A DNA stretch of 64,000 nucleotides from NCBI RefSeq assembly GCF_003208655.1, contig NZ_QKLU01000002.1, positions 436,285 through 500,284 of the forward strand, in the 5' to 3' direction. Below, piece by piece: positions 35,782-43,698 of the stretch (position 1 is its first letter; every line of letters begins with the position of its first letter). This DNA is from Pedobacter nutrimenti (GTDB taxonomy: Bacteria > Bacteroidota > Bacteroidia > Sphingobacteriales > Sphingobacteriaceae). Below the pieces are notes generated by a model that worked only from the letters and a program-made list of their open reading frames with translations, searched no databases and was not told where the DNA came from. The position numbers and the translations under genes were made by a program.

Positions 35782-36333
35782 CTAATCATTATGGATCTCG
35801 TCATGGCCATAGCTAATGATCCGGGAAATTTTCCACTGCCCGTCTTTAAATTGCCAGATGTGTATGAATTTGTAGGTCCCACTGATTTTTTCCTGCTGTC
35901 CTTTATTGGTGTGATAAAAACGATGGGTAGCAATTTCGACAGCCCCGTAGCCTTTTAACGGATGGACTTCAAAACTACTTTTAATTAACTCTCTCCGGAT
36001 ATGATTACCTCTTTTACACATTTCCCTGAATGATTTGAGTTCATTCTCCGATCCTATAGTGAGACCGCCCAGATCGTGATAGAACTCCAGGTCAGGTTTG
36101 AAAAATTTTTTATAGGTAACGCTGTCACAATTGTTAAAGGCATGAAATAAGAGGCTATCTGCTTTGAGGATCTCTTGGTACAGTACAGCCTGTTCGGCAG
36201 CAAGTTTATCTTTTTTAAGTGCGGAGGAATTATCTTGCTGACCATAACTTACATGAATCGAAAGTAGGGTTGCGAAAAGAAACATACTGAAAAATTTCAG
36301 GTGCATCATGTTGGGTTTTAGTGTTCTTGTCAT
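35782..36333 (-). CDS. Secreted NTF2-like (SnoaL/DUF4440-type) protein
   Basis: The 183-residue protein starts at 36333, or more likely at ATG 36309 or 36306 (MHLKFFSMFLFATLLSIHVS), which gives a clean signal peptide ending SYGQ. The mature part has the cone-shaped NTF2 fold pattern: LYQEILKADSLLFHAFNNCD, FKPDLEFYHDLGGLTIG and YKFIHIWQFKDGQWKISRII. Relatives include ketosteroid-isomerase-like enzymes and proteins of unknown role, so no substrate is proposed. It lies downstream of a terminator that ends the cytochrome c gene. Confidence 0.8.
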   Translation of the reverse strand: MTRTLKPNMMHLKFFSMFLFATLLSIHVSYGQQDNSSALKKDKLAAEQAVLYQEILKADSLLFHAFNNCDSVTYKKFFKPDLEFYHDLGGLTIGSENELKSFREMCKRGNHIRRELIKSSFEVHPLKGYGAVEIATHRFYHTNKGQQEKISGTYKFIHIWQFKDGQWKISRIISYGHDEIHND

Positions 36334-36410
36334 AATCCTCTATTGGCAAGGCTGGTGCCAGGACTGAAAAAAGCGCTTTAAATCAAGCAGAGTTGTATTG
36401 AAAGAAAAAA

Positions 36411-36448
36411 GAACAAAGGACCGTGCGAAAACGGACAGTCCTTTGTTC
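36411..36448 (-). terminator. Terminator of the cytochrome c gene
   Basis: An 11-bp stem (GAACAAAGGAC with GTCCTTTGTTC) has a smaller inner CGT/ACG pairing. On the minus strand it is followed by a T-rich run (TTTTTTCTTTC, 36400-36410). It lies 47 nt after the cytochrome c stop. Confidence 0.8.
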
Positions 36449-36494
36449 AGTAAAGTACAATACTTCCTTGTTCGACCTTTACAGATTTACCTGT

Positions 36495-36794
36495 CTATTT
36501 TCTTAAGGTTTTAATATAGTCTATTAACAATAATAGTTGTTCTGCACTCAATTTTTTCTTCCAGGAGGGCATTATCCCCTTACCATCAGAAATAATACGG
36601 AGCAAGATGTCATTGGCCAGTCGGCTTTCCTGTAAATTTTTGGCGCCAAACATTCCCTTTGTGCCATCTTTGCCATGACATCTGATGCATTTGTTTTCAA
36701 ATAGCGCTTTACCACTAAGCACATTTGTATTTGTTTGTCCTGTTGCTGATGCAGACAACATCAGCATAAAAAGAAGTGTAGAAAATAATTTCAT
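36495..36794 (-). CDS. Periplasmic class I cytochrome c
   Basis: The 99-residue protein has a signal peptide (about 1-20, ending ASATGQ). One heme-binding CIRCH motif (Cys36, Cys39, His40) and a distal Met75 in KGIMPSWKKKLS fit a His/Met-ligated monoheme cytochrome. The C-terminal helix QLLLLIDYIKTLRK is typical. It likely passes electrons in the periplasm; its partner is not identified. It ends before the hairpin at 36411-36448 and starts 160 nt downstream of the DUF1622 gene. Confidence 0.92.
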   Translation of the reverse strand: MKLFSTLLFMLMLSASATGQTNTNVLSGKALFENKCIRCHGKDGTKGMFGAKNLQESRLANDILLRIISDGKGIMPSWKKKLSAEQLLLLIDYIKTLRK

Positions 36795-36900
36795 GGATCT
36801 GATTTTTAGATAAAGATGCAGATCACTCTATAGGTAAAATAGAACAAAACCGACAGGTTTGCTCAAATTTGAAAACGAAAACAAAGGTCCTTAAAAAGAA

Positions 36901-36927
36901 CACCAAAGCTCGTTAGTGCTTTAGGTT
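36901..36927 (-). terminator. Weak candidate terminator after DUF1622 gene
   Basis: An imperfect 8-bp stem (ACCAAAGC with GCTTTAGGT, one bulged A) has an 8-nt loop. On the minus strand it is followed by GTTCTTTTTAA. It lies 28 nt after the DUF1622 stop. Confidence 0.35.
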
Positions 36928-36954
36928 TTATTCTCCGGGGCTAGAAAATGCAGA

Positions 36955-37308
36955 CTAATTTTCCTTGTGTCTTTTATTGACCGCAATATTTTCAATTTCT
37001 TTATTGAGGAAAAAAGAAAGTCCTGTGCGGATGAGAACTGTTCCTGCTAATATTCCCAGATCGTCAAAAGAAGGGTTGAGTATGGTATCGATCACATCTG
37101 ATGCGATGAGAAATTCCAGACCAAGCAATAAGTAATAGCCTACTTCTATTTTAATTTGTACCGTTTTTGCCAGAGAAAAAGAATTTCGGAAACGATTAAG
37201 CTCGTTAACGATAAATTTGATCAGTCCAACCGAAGCGCCATAGCAAATGATGGCAATACTGACATAACTGATGATGTGTGATATGGACTGAAGTATAGAA
37301 CTCATCAT
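36955..37308 (-). CDS. DUF1622 membrane protein
   Basis: The 117-residue protein has three predicted membrane helices: IISYVSIAIICYGASVGLIK (about 12-32), VGYYLLLGLEFLIASDVIDT (about 56-75) and LGILAGTVLIRTGLSFFLNK (about 84-103). The middle helix motif GLEFLIASDVIDTILNPS is diagnostic of DUF1622. Function is unknown. It lies 91 nt downstream of the response-regulator gene in the same direction, so it may be part of that transcript or its regulon. Confidence 0.85.
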   Translation of the reverse strand: MMSSILQSISHIISYVSIAIICYGASVGLIKFIVNELNRFRNSFSLAKTVQIKIEVGYYLLLGLEFLIASDVIDTILNPSFDDLGILAGTVLIRTGLSFFLNKEIENIAVNKRHKEN

Positions 37309-37399
37309 GGTGCGTTTATATAAAAATACGCAAAATATCCTTCAATCCTACTTTGCTGTAAGGCATGGGTTATGAACCATACAATTTTGAAGCCGTAGC

Positions 37400-38089
37400 C
37401 TAGCAGATCAGTTTATAGCCTAATCCACGGATATTGAGGATTTCAATATTAGGATCTTGTTTAAGGTGTTTGCGGAGCTTGGTGATAAAAACGTCCATTG
37501 TCCGGGTATTATAAAAATTGTCATCTCCCCAGAGAGATACCAATGTGGTCTTCCTGTCAAGTATGGCATTTTTATTTTTATACAATAAAAGTAAAAGCTC
37601 TGTTTCTTTATGGGAGAGTTTTATTTCAGGTTTTCCGGAAAAACGAAGCTCTTGTTTATGAGGGGAAAATAAAAATTGGCCGATAACATGTTGTTGCTCT
37701 TTCATTTTTTGCTCCTGAAAATGAGGCCTGTTTAATAATTCTTCTATTCTGAGGAAGAGTTCATCAAGGCTGAATGGTTTTCGCAGATAATCGTTTCCGC
37801 CGCTTTTATAACCCTTAATTAAATCTTCGGTAGAAGTTTTTGCAGTGAGAAATAATATTGGAATGGTCGGATTTAATTTTCTGAGTCGTTCAACCAGACT
37901 GAAGCCGTCCATCAGGGGCAACATCACATCTACAATACAGAGTGAAAAAGTATTGTTTTTAAATAGACCATAAGCCTTTTCTCCGTCCGGAGCATAACTG
38001 ACCAGGTAATTCCGCTGTTCCAGACTCTCTTTCAATACCCTGGACAAAAAGGGTTCATCTTCTACTAATAAAATCTTATAAGTTTCCAT
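37400..38089 (-). CDS. OmpR/PhoB-type response regulator
   Basis: The 229-residue protein has a receiver domain (1-120) with acidic pocket VEDE (9-12), phosphoacceptor Asp54 in CIVDVMLPLMDG, LTAKTS and Lys in YLRKPF. A C-terminal winged-helix DNA-binding domain (about 132-229) includes LSHKETELLLLLYKNKNAIL and RTMDVFITKLRKHLKQDPNI, ending RGLGYKLIC. Its ATG overlaps the stop of the kinase gene (TAATG), so the two are translationally coupled. The phased TTAAC repeats upstream of the pair (39596-39630) are the kind of site such a regulator binds. Confidence 0.95.
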   Translation of the reverse strand: METYKILLVEDEPFLSRVLKESLEQRNYLVSYAPDGEKAYGLFKNNTFSLCIVDVMLPLMDGFSLVERLRKLNPTIPILFLTAKTSTEDLIKGYKSGGNDYLRKPFSLDELFLRIEELLNRPHFQEQKMKEQQHVIGQFLFSPHKQELRFSGKPEIKLSHKETELLLLLYKNKNAILDRKTTLVSLWGDDNFYNTRTMDVFITKLRKHLKQDPNIEILNIRGLGYKLIC

Positions 38090-39555
38090 TAAGCCAGTGG
38101 GATTTTAATTTTAAACACTGTTCCACGGGGCTGATTTGACGAGACTTTTATTGTCCCTTTGTGTTTTAGGATAACTTCTTTTACATAAAAAAGCCCCAGG
38201 CCATATCCTTTCACATCATGGATATTGCCAGTTGGTACCCGGAAAAATTTTTCAAAAATTTTATCCCGGTATTCAGGAGGAATCCCAATGCCATTATCTG
38301 CGATGGAAATTTCTGAATATTTGGTGTCATTATGGATCCTGATGTCCAGTTTGGGATCTGCTTTGTTGTATTTTAAAGCATTGTCTATGAGATTGATCAG
38401 GACATTCACCAGGGCTTGTGATTCGCCACTGATGATTATAGGATTTTTTGACGCTTGAAAATAAATACGGGCATTTTTGTCTTTGCTTTTTGGTAAGAGA
38501 TCAGATATGGCCCTTTTAATAAGGGCATTGAGTTCAATATCTTCTGTATTTTTGTAAAGCCCAGTGGGACGGTTTAACTGGAGAATGTGGTTGGCCATAG
38601 AACTTAACTTCTCTGTCTGATAAAGAATAATGTTTAAATATTCTTTTGTTGTTTGGGCGTCGTGGTCGAATTTACCTAAGGACTCAGCGGTTATTTTTAT
38701 AGAAGATAAGGGGGTGTTGAGTTCATGGGTCATGTTATTGATGAACTCATCTTTTAATTGTGCTAGTTTCTGTTGAGAAAATAAGGTTCGCAGGGTATAT
38801 CCAAAGCAAAAAAGAGTAATAAAGATAAGCAGACAAGATGTAGTGATGAGCCATTTCATTGCTTTGAAGAAGTAGAGATTTGGATTTTGAAAAGCCGCGT
38901 AAACATATTGTTTTTCATAAGGTCTTTTTAGGGCAGAACTCATGGTGAGGGTAACAAACATTTGTGTTTTGGAAGGGAGCCCGAGGAATAATTTGAAAGG
39001 AGCATAAATCTCTTTTGATGCCAGTTCTTGTTTATAGAGCGGGATCAATACAGAAGTATCCAGTCTGGCCGCATTATAGATTTTACTCAGGCTGTCTCCG
39101 AGTTTTTGAGTATAGAAATATACAAAGCCTTTTTTTAAGTCCCTTTTTAATACGCTATTGGCGAAATGCTCAATAAAATACGATTTTGCGCTGGGTGTAA
39201 TTTGTTTTAATTTCTCTTTAAAGGCAGCAAAACCTAAGGCAAAGCCTTTTTCTTTTGGGGAATAAGGAAACTTGTCATTTACATGGAAAACGGTATTGCT
39301 GTCTCTGTTGTTGTTTTCGCAGGTAATCTGGACCAGAGTCGTATCTGCCATCCAGGTTTTAAATTTAGAGATAATTTTCTCCTGCCTGAGGTCTATTTCC
39401 TTATTTAGGGCTATATCCAGAGCATTATTGATGTCTGTATTGAATTTTCTTAAAGTGGATTTATAATTTTGATAATTCCAATACAACTGGAGAACAGTAA
39501 TCCCGGTAACACATAAGGACATCAGTATCAAGACCAGGATGATTCTTCTTCTCAT
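38089..39555 (-). CDS. Membrane-bound sensor histidine kinase
   Basis: The 488-residue protein has a first membrane helix at about 5-25 (IILVLILMSLCVTGITVLQL) and a periplasmic sensor region at about 26-233 with no recognised domain. A second helix lies at about 235-255. The HisKA domain carries His277 in INNMTHELNTPLSS. The HATPase_c domain has N-box NVLINLIDNALKYN (384-397), G1 ADNGIGIPPEYRDKIFEKFF and G2 KGYGLGLFYVKEV. It is the sensor for the coupled OmpR-type regulator; the signal is unknown. It diverges from the thioredoxin-DUF3738 gene across a 186-nt region. Confidence 0.95.
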   Translation of the reverse strand: MRRRIILVLILMSLCVTGITVLQLYWNYQNYKSTLRKFNTDINNALDIALNKEIDLRQEKIISKFKTWMADTTLVQITCENNNRDSNTVFHVNDKFPYSPKEKGFALGFAAFKEKLKQITPSAKSYFIEHFANSVLKRDLKKGFVYFYTQKLGDSLSKIYNAARLDTSVLIPLYKQELASKEIYAPFKLFLGLPSKTQMFVTLTMSSALKRPYEKQYVYAAFQNPNLYFFKAMKWLITTSCLLIFITLFCFGYTLRTLFSQQKLAQLKDEFINNMTHELNTPLSSIKITAESLGKFDHDAQTTKEYLNIILYQTEKLSSMANHILQLNRPTGLYKNTEDIELNALIKRAISDLLPKSKDKNARIYFQASKNPIIISGESQALVNVLINLIDNALKYNKADPKLDIRIHNDTKYSEISIADNGIGIPPEYRDKIFEKFFRVPTGNIHDVKGYGLGLFYVKEVILKHKGTIKVSSNQPRGTVFKIKIPLA

Positions 39556-39595
39556 TAAATAAAGGTAGTCCCACAGGGTATTTTTTAAAAATAAA

Positions 39596-39630
39596 TTAAC
39601 ACTAATTAACGCTGCTTAACCTTGTTTAAC
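39596..39630. promoter_or_regulatory. Four TTAAC repeats with exact 10-bp period (probable response-regulator operator)
   Basis: TTAAC occurs at 39596, 39606, 39616 and 39626, each separated by 5 unrelated bases. Direct 5-bp repeats with 5-bp spacers are the recognition geometry of OmpR/PhoB winged-helix dimers. The array lies between the divergent kinase and thioredoxin-DUF3738 genes. It ends 22 nt before a near-consensus -7 box TTTCTTTG (39653-39660) facing right. It begins 28 nt from TACCTTTA (39567-39560, minus strand) facing left. Confidence 0.7.
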
Positions 39631-39741
39631 CCGAGGGCCTTGTTTTTCTGATTTTCTTTGAAAAAAGAGAGCCGGCTTGAAATGATAATTTTAATCATTA
39701 AAGATGGCATCGGACAAATGAATGATCATAAATATAGACTG

Positions 39742-40926
39742 ATGAAAAAAAGTATAGCCATTATATTTTTGCTTATAAATACAGCTTTTGCACAGGTTAA
39801 AATAATGGATAGTATTCCTGATCTTAATTTTGAGGTGGTATTAAACGCTCCTTTTAAACAGCGGTCTTTAAAAGATTTTGAAGGTAAAATAGTCTTGATT
39901 GAATTTTGGGCAACCTGGTGCGGATCCTGTATAGAAGCAATGCCCCATTTGTCGGCATTACAGGAAAAACATAAGGATAAACTGCAGGTCCTGCTGGTTA
40001 GCGAAGAGAATCCATTAAGGATAACCCAGTTTTTGAGAAAAAAAACATCCTTGTTATGGTTTGTCTGTGATACAACAAACGAAATTTCCAGTTTGTTCCC
40101 CCACCAACTGATTCCTCACTCGGTATTGATTTCCCCATCAGGAAGGCTATTGTCAAATAGCAGTCCTGAGGTCATTACAGATCAAATTATTGAAAAGGTT
40201 TGGAAAGGAGCTTCTGTTGATCTCCCTCAAAAGGTAGATAATTTAATGAAACCGGAAGAACTTTTAAAAAGCGTTTTCCTCTTTTCTGACACCATAAAAA
40301 AACGGTTTATAATTCAGGGAGAAATTAAAGGCAGTGGGGGGTTGTTTACAATGTATGCAGATAATCCGGTTTTTGGAGGTCGACGGGCAACCGGGATCAA
40401 CCTGGATATAAAAACCCTATACAAGATCGCTTATGGAAATTTTCCAGATCGAAGGGTGCTTGACCGGACGGGTAAAAAAGAAAATAAAAAGGTCTATTCC
40501 TTTGATCTTATTGTAGAAAATAAGGAACAGCTTTTTCCTGTTTTAAAGAAAGAACTGTCCGAAAAATTTGAGCTGAAAGTATGGGTCGAGAAGCAGGATA
40601 GAGTGGTTTCTGTTTTAAAAATTACAGACTGGAATCAATTTAAAAAAATCCCGGTTAATCGTTCTGGTCAGCGGACCTATTATGCCAGACACGGAGAGAT
40701 AGATCAACAATCGGTTACCATGAAGGACTTTGCTGCTTATCTGGAAAATTATGGTTCATTGAAAAGTATTGTTCTGGACGAAACGGGGGACAAACAGAAG
40801 TTTGATGTTAAATTTTCTTTTCAGCCGGAAGATCCCGAAAGTTTAAAAAAGATCTTAAATGATATGGGCTTATCTCTGATAAAAGAAAATAGAACACTGG
40901 ATATTCTTGTTTTTTCAAATCAATAA
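39742..40926 (+). CDS. Secreted TlpA-like thioredoxin fused to a DUF3738 domain
   Basis: The start is set at ATG 39742, which gives a signal peptide (MKKSIAIIFLLINTAFAQ); an in-frame TTG at 39658 would add 28 non-signal residues. Product 394 residues. The thioredoxin domain (about 25-165) has active site WATWCGSCIE (Cys60, Cys63) and cis-Pro region LIPHSVLI. The C-terminal half (about 185-394) resembles DUF3738/TIGR03435: FDLIVENKEQLFPVLKKELS, TMKDFAAYLENYG and the final LIKENRTLDILVFSNQ. It likely reduces disulfides in the periplasm, and the DUF3738 part may recognise a partner. It is divergent from a two-component system across phased TTAAC repeats. Confidence 0.82.
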   Translation: MKKSIAIIFLLINTAFAQVKIMDSIPDLNFEVVLNAPFKQRSLKDFEGKIVLIEFWATWCGSCIEAMPHLSALQEKHKDKLQVLLVSEENPLRITQFLRKKTSLLWFVCDTTNEISSLFPHQLIPHSVLISPSGRLLSNSSPEVITDQIIEKVWKGASVDLPQKVDNLMKPEELLKSVFLFSDTIKKRFIIQGEIKGSGGLFTMYADNPVFGGRRATGINLDIKTLYKIAYGNFPDRRVLDRTGKKENKKVYSFDLIVENKEQLFPVLKKELSEKFELKVWVEKQDRVVSVLKITDWNQFKKIPVNRSGQRTYYARHGEIDQQSVTMKDFAAYLENYGSLKSIVLDETGDKQKFDVKFSFQPEDPESLKKILNDMGLSLIKENRTLDILVFSNQ

Positions 40927-40998
40927 GAAAGGGATCGAATATCTTGTTGTAAAACAGATAGATAAACCGTATTTTGATGAAAATTAACCTATTGAATT

Positions 40999-41454
40999 AT
41001 GAAAAAACTATTTTTATTTCTTGGCATTGCCATCTGCTGCGGAAACGGCTTTGCCCAAACAGAAGCCAAGCGCCCTTCTGATGATTCCATTACTCCCTTA
41101 CTTAACTTTACTAAAGGCGCACAAAAAGCGTATTCAGCTTTGATTACAGTTTCTGCATTGAGCTATGCTGATAATGATGTGGTTCGGATGGTAAAGATTT
41201 ACTCTGACCTTACCTATTCACAGGACATCACTGTTTCTGGTTATATCCAGGCATACAATTCGCTGGAGCAAGCGATACCAGGAGGTGGTAGTTTTTCTAT
41301 TCTCCTACCGGCCGGACAAAGCCTGGCGCAACAAGATGTGTATATAGGTTATCCTGCCGATGGTTTTAGCAAATACAGGATCGTATTTGTGACCTCAGAT
41401 CCGGCATATGTTGATGGAAATACAATTACTTTTAATGTCAATCCCGTTTTCTGA
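40999..41454 (+). CDS. Secreted protein of unknown function
   Basis: The 151-residue protein has a signal peptide (about 1-19, ending GNGFAQ). The mature part contains SITPLLNFTKGAQKAYSALI and IYSDLTYSQDITVSGYIQAY, then a beta-rich end (SFSILLPAGQSLAQQDVYIG, YRIVFVTSDPAYVDGN). No family is recognised. It follows the thioredoxin-DUF3738 gene by 72 nt in the same direction and ends before a good terminator, so the two may be co-transcribed. Confidence 0.65.
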   Translation: MKKLFLFLGIAICCGNGFAQTEAKRPSDDSITPLLNFTKGAQKAYSALITVSALSYADNDVVRMVKIYSDLTYSQDITVSGYIQAYNSLEQAIPGGGSFSILLPAGQSLAQQDVYIGYPADGFSKYRIVFVTSDPAYVDGNTITFNVNPVF

Positions 41455-41480
41455 AAGAACGATACATGTCCTGGCGATTA

Positions 41481-41513
41481 CCCTCCCAAACCAGTTAAGG
41501 AATTTTGGGAGGG
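41481..41513 (+). terminator. Intrinsic terminator
   Basis: CCCTCCCAAA pairs with TTTGGGAGGG (10 bp, 13-nt loop) and is followed by TTTTTT, 26 nt after the preceding stop codon. Confidence 0.88.
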
Positions 41514-41616
41514 TTTTTTATGGAATCTAGCTGGTTAATTATTAATTCACCGTCGTTTTCATAAAAATTAATATAACTTTTATAATTATAATTGATTTTG
41601 TCTATATGATGGGATT

Positions 41617-41649
41617 TTGTTTCTGAGTCAGGGAGGACTGGTACGTTTG
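41617..41649 (+). promoter_or_regulatory. Promoter of the polysaccharide deacetylase gene
   Basis: TTG (41617-41619), 22 nt, then TACGTTTG (41642-41649), an exact -7 match. The expected transcript start near 41655 lies after the in-frame ATG at 41653, supporting the later start at 41713. Confidence 0.6.
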
Positions 41650-41712
41650 TAAATGAGAACGGTTTTTTTCACCTTTACAATTAGATCTTTACCCATACAA
41701 GAACATATACAG

Positions 41713-42570
41713 ATGAAAACATATACTAATTTATTGCTTTCCATTTCGCTGCTGGCTGCTGCTTGCCAGTCGGGCGCCAGGAACCCTCAAAAGGAAGCGG
41801 ATCAAAAAACATCTGCCAAAACCGAAACCGTACAAGATACCCTCCATAAAAATGCTGCTGAGGCAAAGACCATTCTTGCCAGAAAAGAAGTCCCGGTATT
41901 GTGCTACCATCAGATCCGGGACTGGAAAGCTTCCGATTCCAAAAGGGCCCATGACGATATCATTCCTCCTGCCAATTTTAAACAGCATATGAAGATGCTG
42001 GCGGATAGTGGTTACCATACCATACTACCCGATCAGTTGTATGACTACCTCAATTATGGGAAAGCACTACCAGCTAAACCAATTATGATTACGTTTGATG
42101 ATACGGACCTGGACCAGTATACAGTAGGCGCAGGGGAATTAAAAAAGTATGGCTTTAAAGGCGTTTTCTTTATCATGACGGTTTCCATCGGCCGGCCGAG
42201 ATATATGAGCAAAGCGCAGATCAAAGAACTTTCAGATGATGGGCATGTCATTGCGAGCCATACCTGGAACCATAAGAATTTTGCTCAGTTTACCGATCAG
42301 GACTGGAAAATACAAATTGATGAACCCACCAAGACACTGGAAAAGATCACCGGAAAAAAGGTAGAATATTTTGCTTATCCTTATGGGGTGTTTAAGGCAG
42401 CTTCTTTACATAAATTAAAAGAGCATGGCTTTAAAGCTGCATTTATACTGTCCACAAAACGGGATGAAACCTATCCGCTGTTTACGATCCGAAGGATTAT
42501 TGATCCGGGAACCTATAGTGCTAAAAACCTTTACAACAGCATCCAAAAAAGCTTTAATAAAAAGAGCTAA
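41713..42570 (+). CDS. Polysaccharide deacetylase (NodB-domain) lipoprotein
   Basis: The start at ATG 41713 gives lipobox LAAAC (Cys18) and 285 residues. The NodB fold is seen as PVLCYHQIRDW, then MITFDDTDLDQY (the usual TFDDG motif with Thr in place of Gly) and the metal-binding HTWNHKNF (HxxxH). FAYPYGVF and a C-terminal YPLFTIRRIIDPGTY follow. It is predicted to remove acetyl groups from a surface polysaccharide or peptidoglycan and to be lipid-anchored. It lies between a terminator and a convergent GNAT gene, 5 nt from the latter's end. Confidence 0.9.
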   Translation: MKTYTNLLLSISLLAAACQSGARNPQKEADQKTSAKTETVQDTLHKNAAEAKTILARKEVPVLCYHQIRDWKASDSKRAHDDIIPPANFKQHMKMLADSGYHTILPDQLYDYLNYGKALPAKPIMITFDDTDLDQYTVGAGELKKYGFKGVFFIMTVSIGRPRYMSKAQIKELSDDGHVIASHTWNHKNFAQFTDQDWKIQIDEPTKTLEKITGKKVEYFAYPYGVFKAASLHKLKEHGFKAAFILSTKRDETYPLFTIRRIIDPGTYSAKNLYNSIQKSFNKKS

Positions 42571-42575
42571 AGAAT

Positions 42576-43046
42576 TTAAAGCAGCTTGATGAGTTGTATC
42601 TTATGTTTACACTGGATCCCGTTTTCATAAATGGGGTCCTTGTAATTTTTTACAAAAAAATCAGGGATAATTTCTGTTGGTTCAAAACCCATTTTCTGAT
42701 AAAGATACAATTGACCCATACTTGAATTTCCTGTACCGATCAGGAGTTTTTTATATCCTTTTTTTCTGGCACTTTCAATGGCATGCTGCAGAAGCAACTT
42801 GCCCGCTCCCTGATTTTGAAATGTTTCTGCTACGGCGATGTTTTTGATTTCTGCAGTGATGTTGTCGAGAGGATAAAGTACATATACAGCAATAACTTTA
42901 TTTTCCAGCCTGAAGAGGTAAACCAGCGCAGCACTAAGGTAGCTGTCCAGCATTTGCATGGAAGGGTCTGCAAGCAAGAGCAACTCATAAGGAGGTTCTT
43001 CTCCTTTTTGGAGCAGACTCATCTTCATATTTTCAAGTTGAAGCAT
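42576..43046 (-). CDS. GNAT-family N-acetyltransferase
   Basis: The 156-residue protein carries the GNAT core: AEIKNIAVAETFQNQGAGKL (acetyl-CoA loop QNQGAG) and a C-terminal SMGQLYLYQKMGFEPTEIIP. The substrate is unknown. It is a monocistronic gene on the minus strand, convergent with the deacetylase. A TAAATTTG box at 43087-43094 (minus strand) is a possible -7 element. Confidence 0.9.
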   Translation of the reverse strand: MLQLENMKMSLLQKGEEPPYELLLLADPSMQMLDSYLSAALVYLFRLENKVIAVYVLYPLDNITAEIKNIAVAETFQNQGAGKLLLQHAIESARKKGYKKLLIGTGNSSMGQLYLYQKMGFEPTEIIPDFFVKNYKDPIYENGIQCKHKIQLIKLL

Positions 43047-43134
43047 ATCATCACGAAGATCGGAATTATTTAGAAATGACCCGGGCCAAATTTATTTTTG
43101 AAAAGTAATTTTGGTTTTTTCTTACATTCGCTAC

Positions 43135-43698
43135 ATGTCATCACATCATATCGTAAAGGAAAAACAAGAGCCTGCTTTGTACATACACCAGCTGGCTGAT
43201 TTTGAAGAAGAGTATTTGGGACAGCTGCTGGAATGGAGCCCAACGGTTCTGGTCAATGCTGCGGAATATGAAAAAGTGATCAGTCTGGGGCTAAAGGTGG
43301 ATGTGGTTGTCCATGAGCCCGGGACTTACCTGATGCAGGAAAACACAAAAATTATCCGCGGTCCAGGCGATGAGTTCAATACGGTAATGAATTATTTAAT
43401 CCAGGAAAAATATCCTGCGGTAAACGTGATTGCCAGAGAGAATAAACTGGCAGATTTGAGTTATTACATCCCGCAGATCAATGTGGTTTTATTTACAGAA
43501 ACAGAAAAGGCCTATGCCATTAAAAACGGATTTAAGATCTGGAAACCGGCTGGAAGTATTTATCATATAGAGGTCTCTGCTTACTTTGAAACCAGTAACC
43601 TTAAACAAAAAGAAAGCGGGGATTTTGAAGTCATTGCGGATGACTTTGTTGAATTTACATTTAATGTTCCCTATTTATTAATCAGTGAAAATTTATGA
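43135..43698 (+). CDS. Degenerate thiamine-pyrophosphokinase-like protein
   Basis: The start is set at ATG 43135 (MSSHHIVKEKQEPALYI), 187 residues. This opening and GQLLEWSPTVLV closely follow the Bacteroidota thiamine pyrophosphokinases as I remember them. The positions expected to hold the Asp-rich catalytic motifs (VLD, GDFD, DKTD, RxDH) read instead VNAAEYEK, VHEPGTY, GPGDEFN and ENKLADL. I infer a TPK-fold paralogue that has lost kinase activity and may bind a ligand. It overlaps the following GNAT gene by ATGA, so the two are coupled. Confidence 0.65.
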   Translation: MSSHHIVKEKQEPALYIHQLADFEEEYLGQLLEWSPTVLVNAAEYEKVISLGLKVDVVVHEPGTYLMQENTKIIRGPGDEFNTVMNYLIQEKYPAVNVIARENKLADLSYYIPQINVVLFTETEKAYAIKNGFKIWKPAGSIYHIEVSAYFETSNLKQKESGDFEVIADDFVEFTFNVPYLLISENL

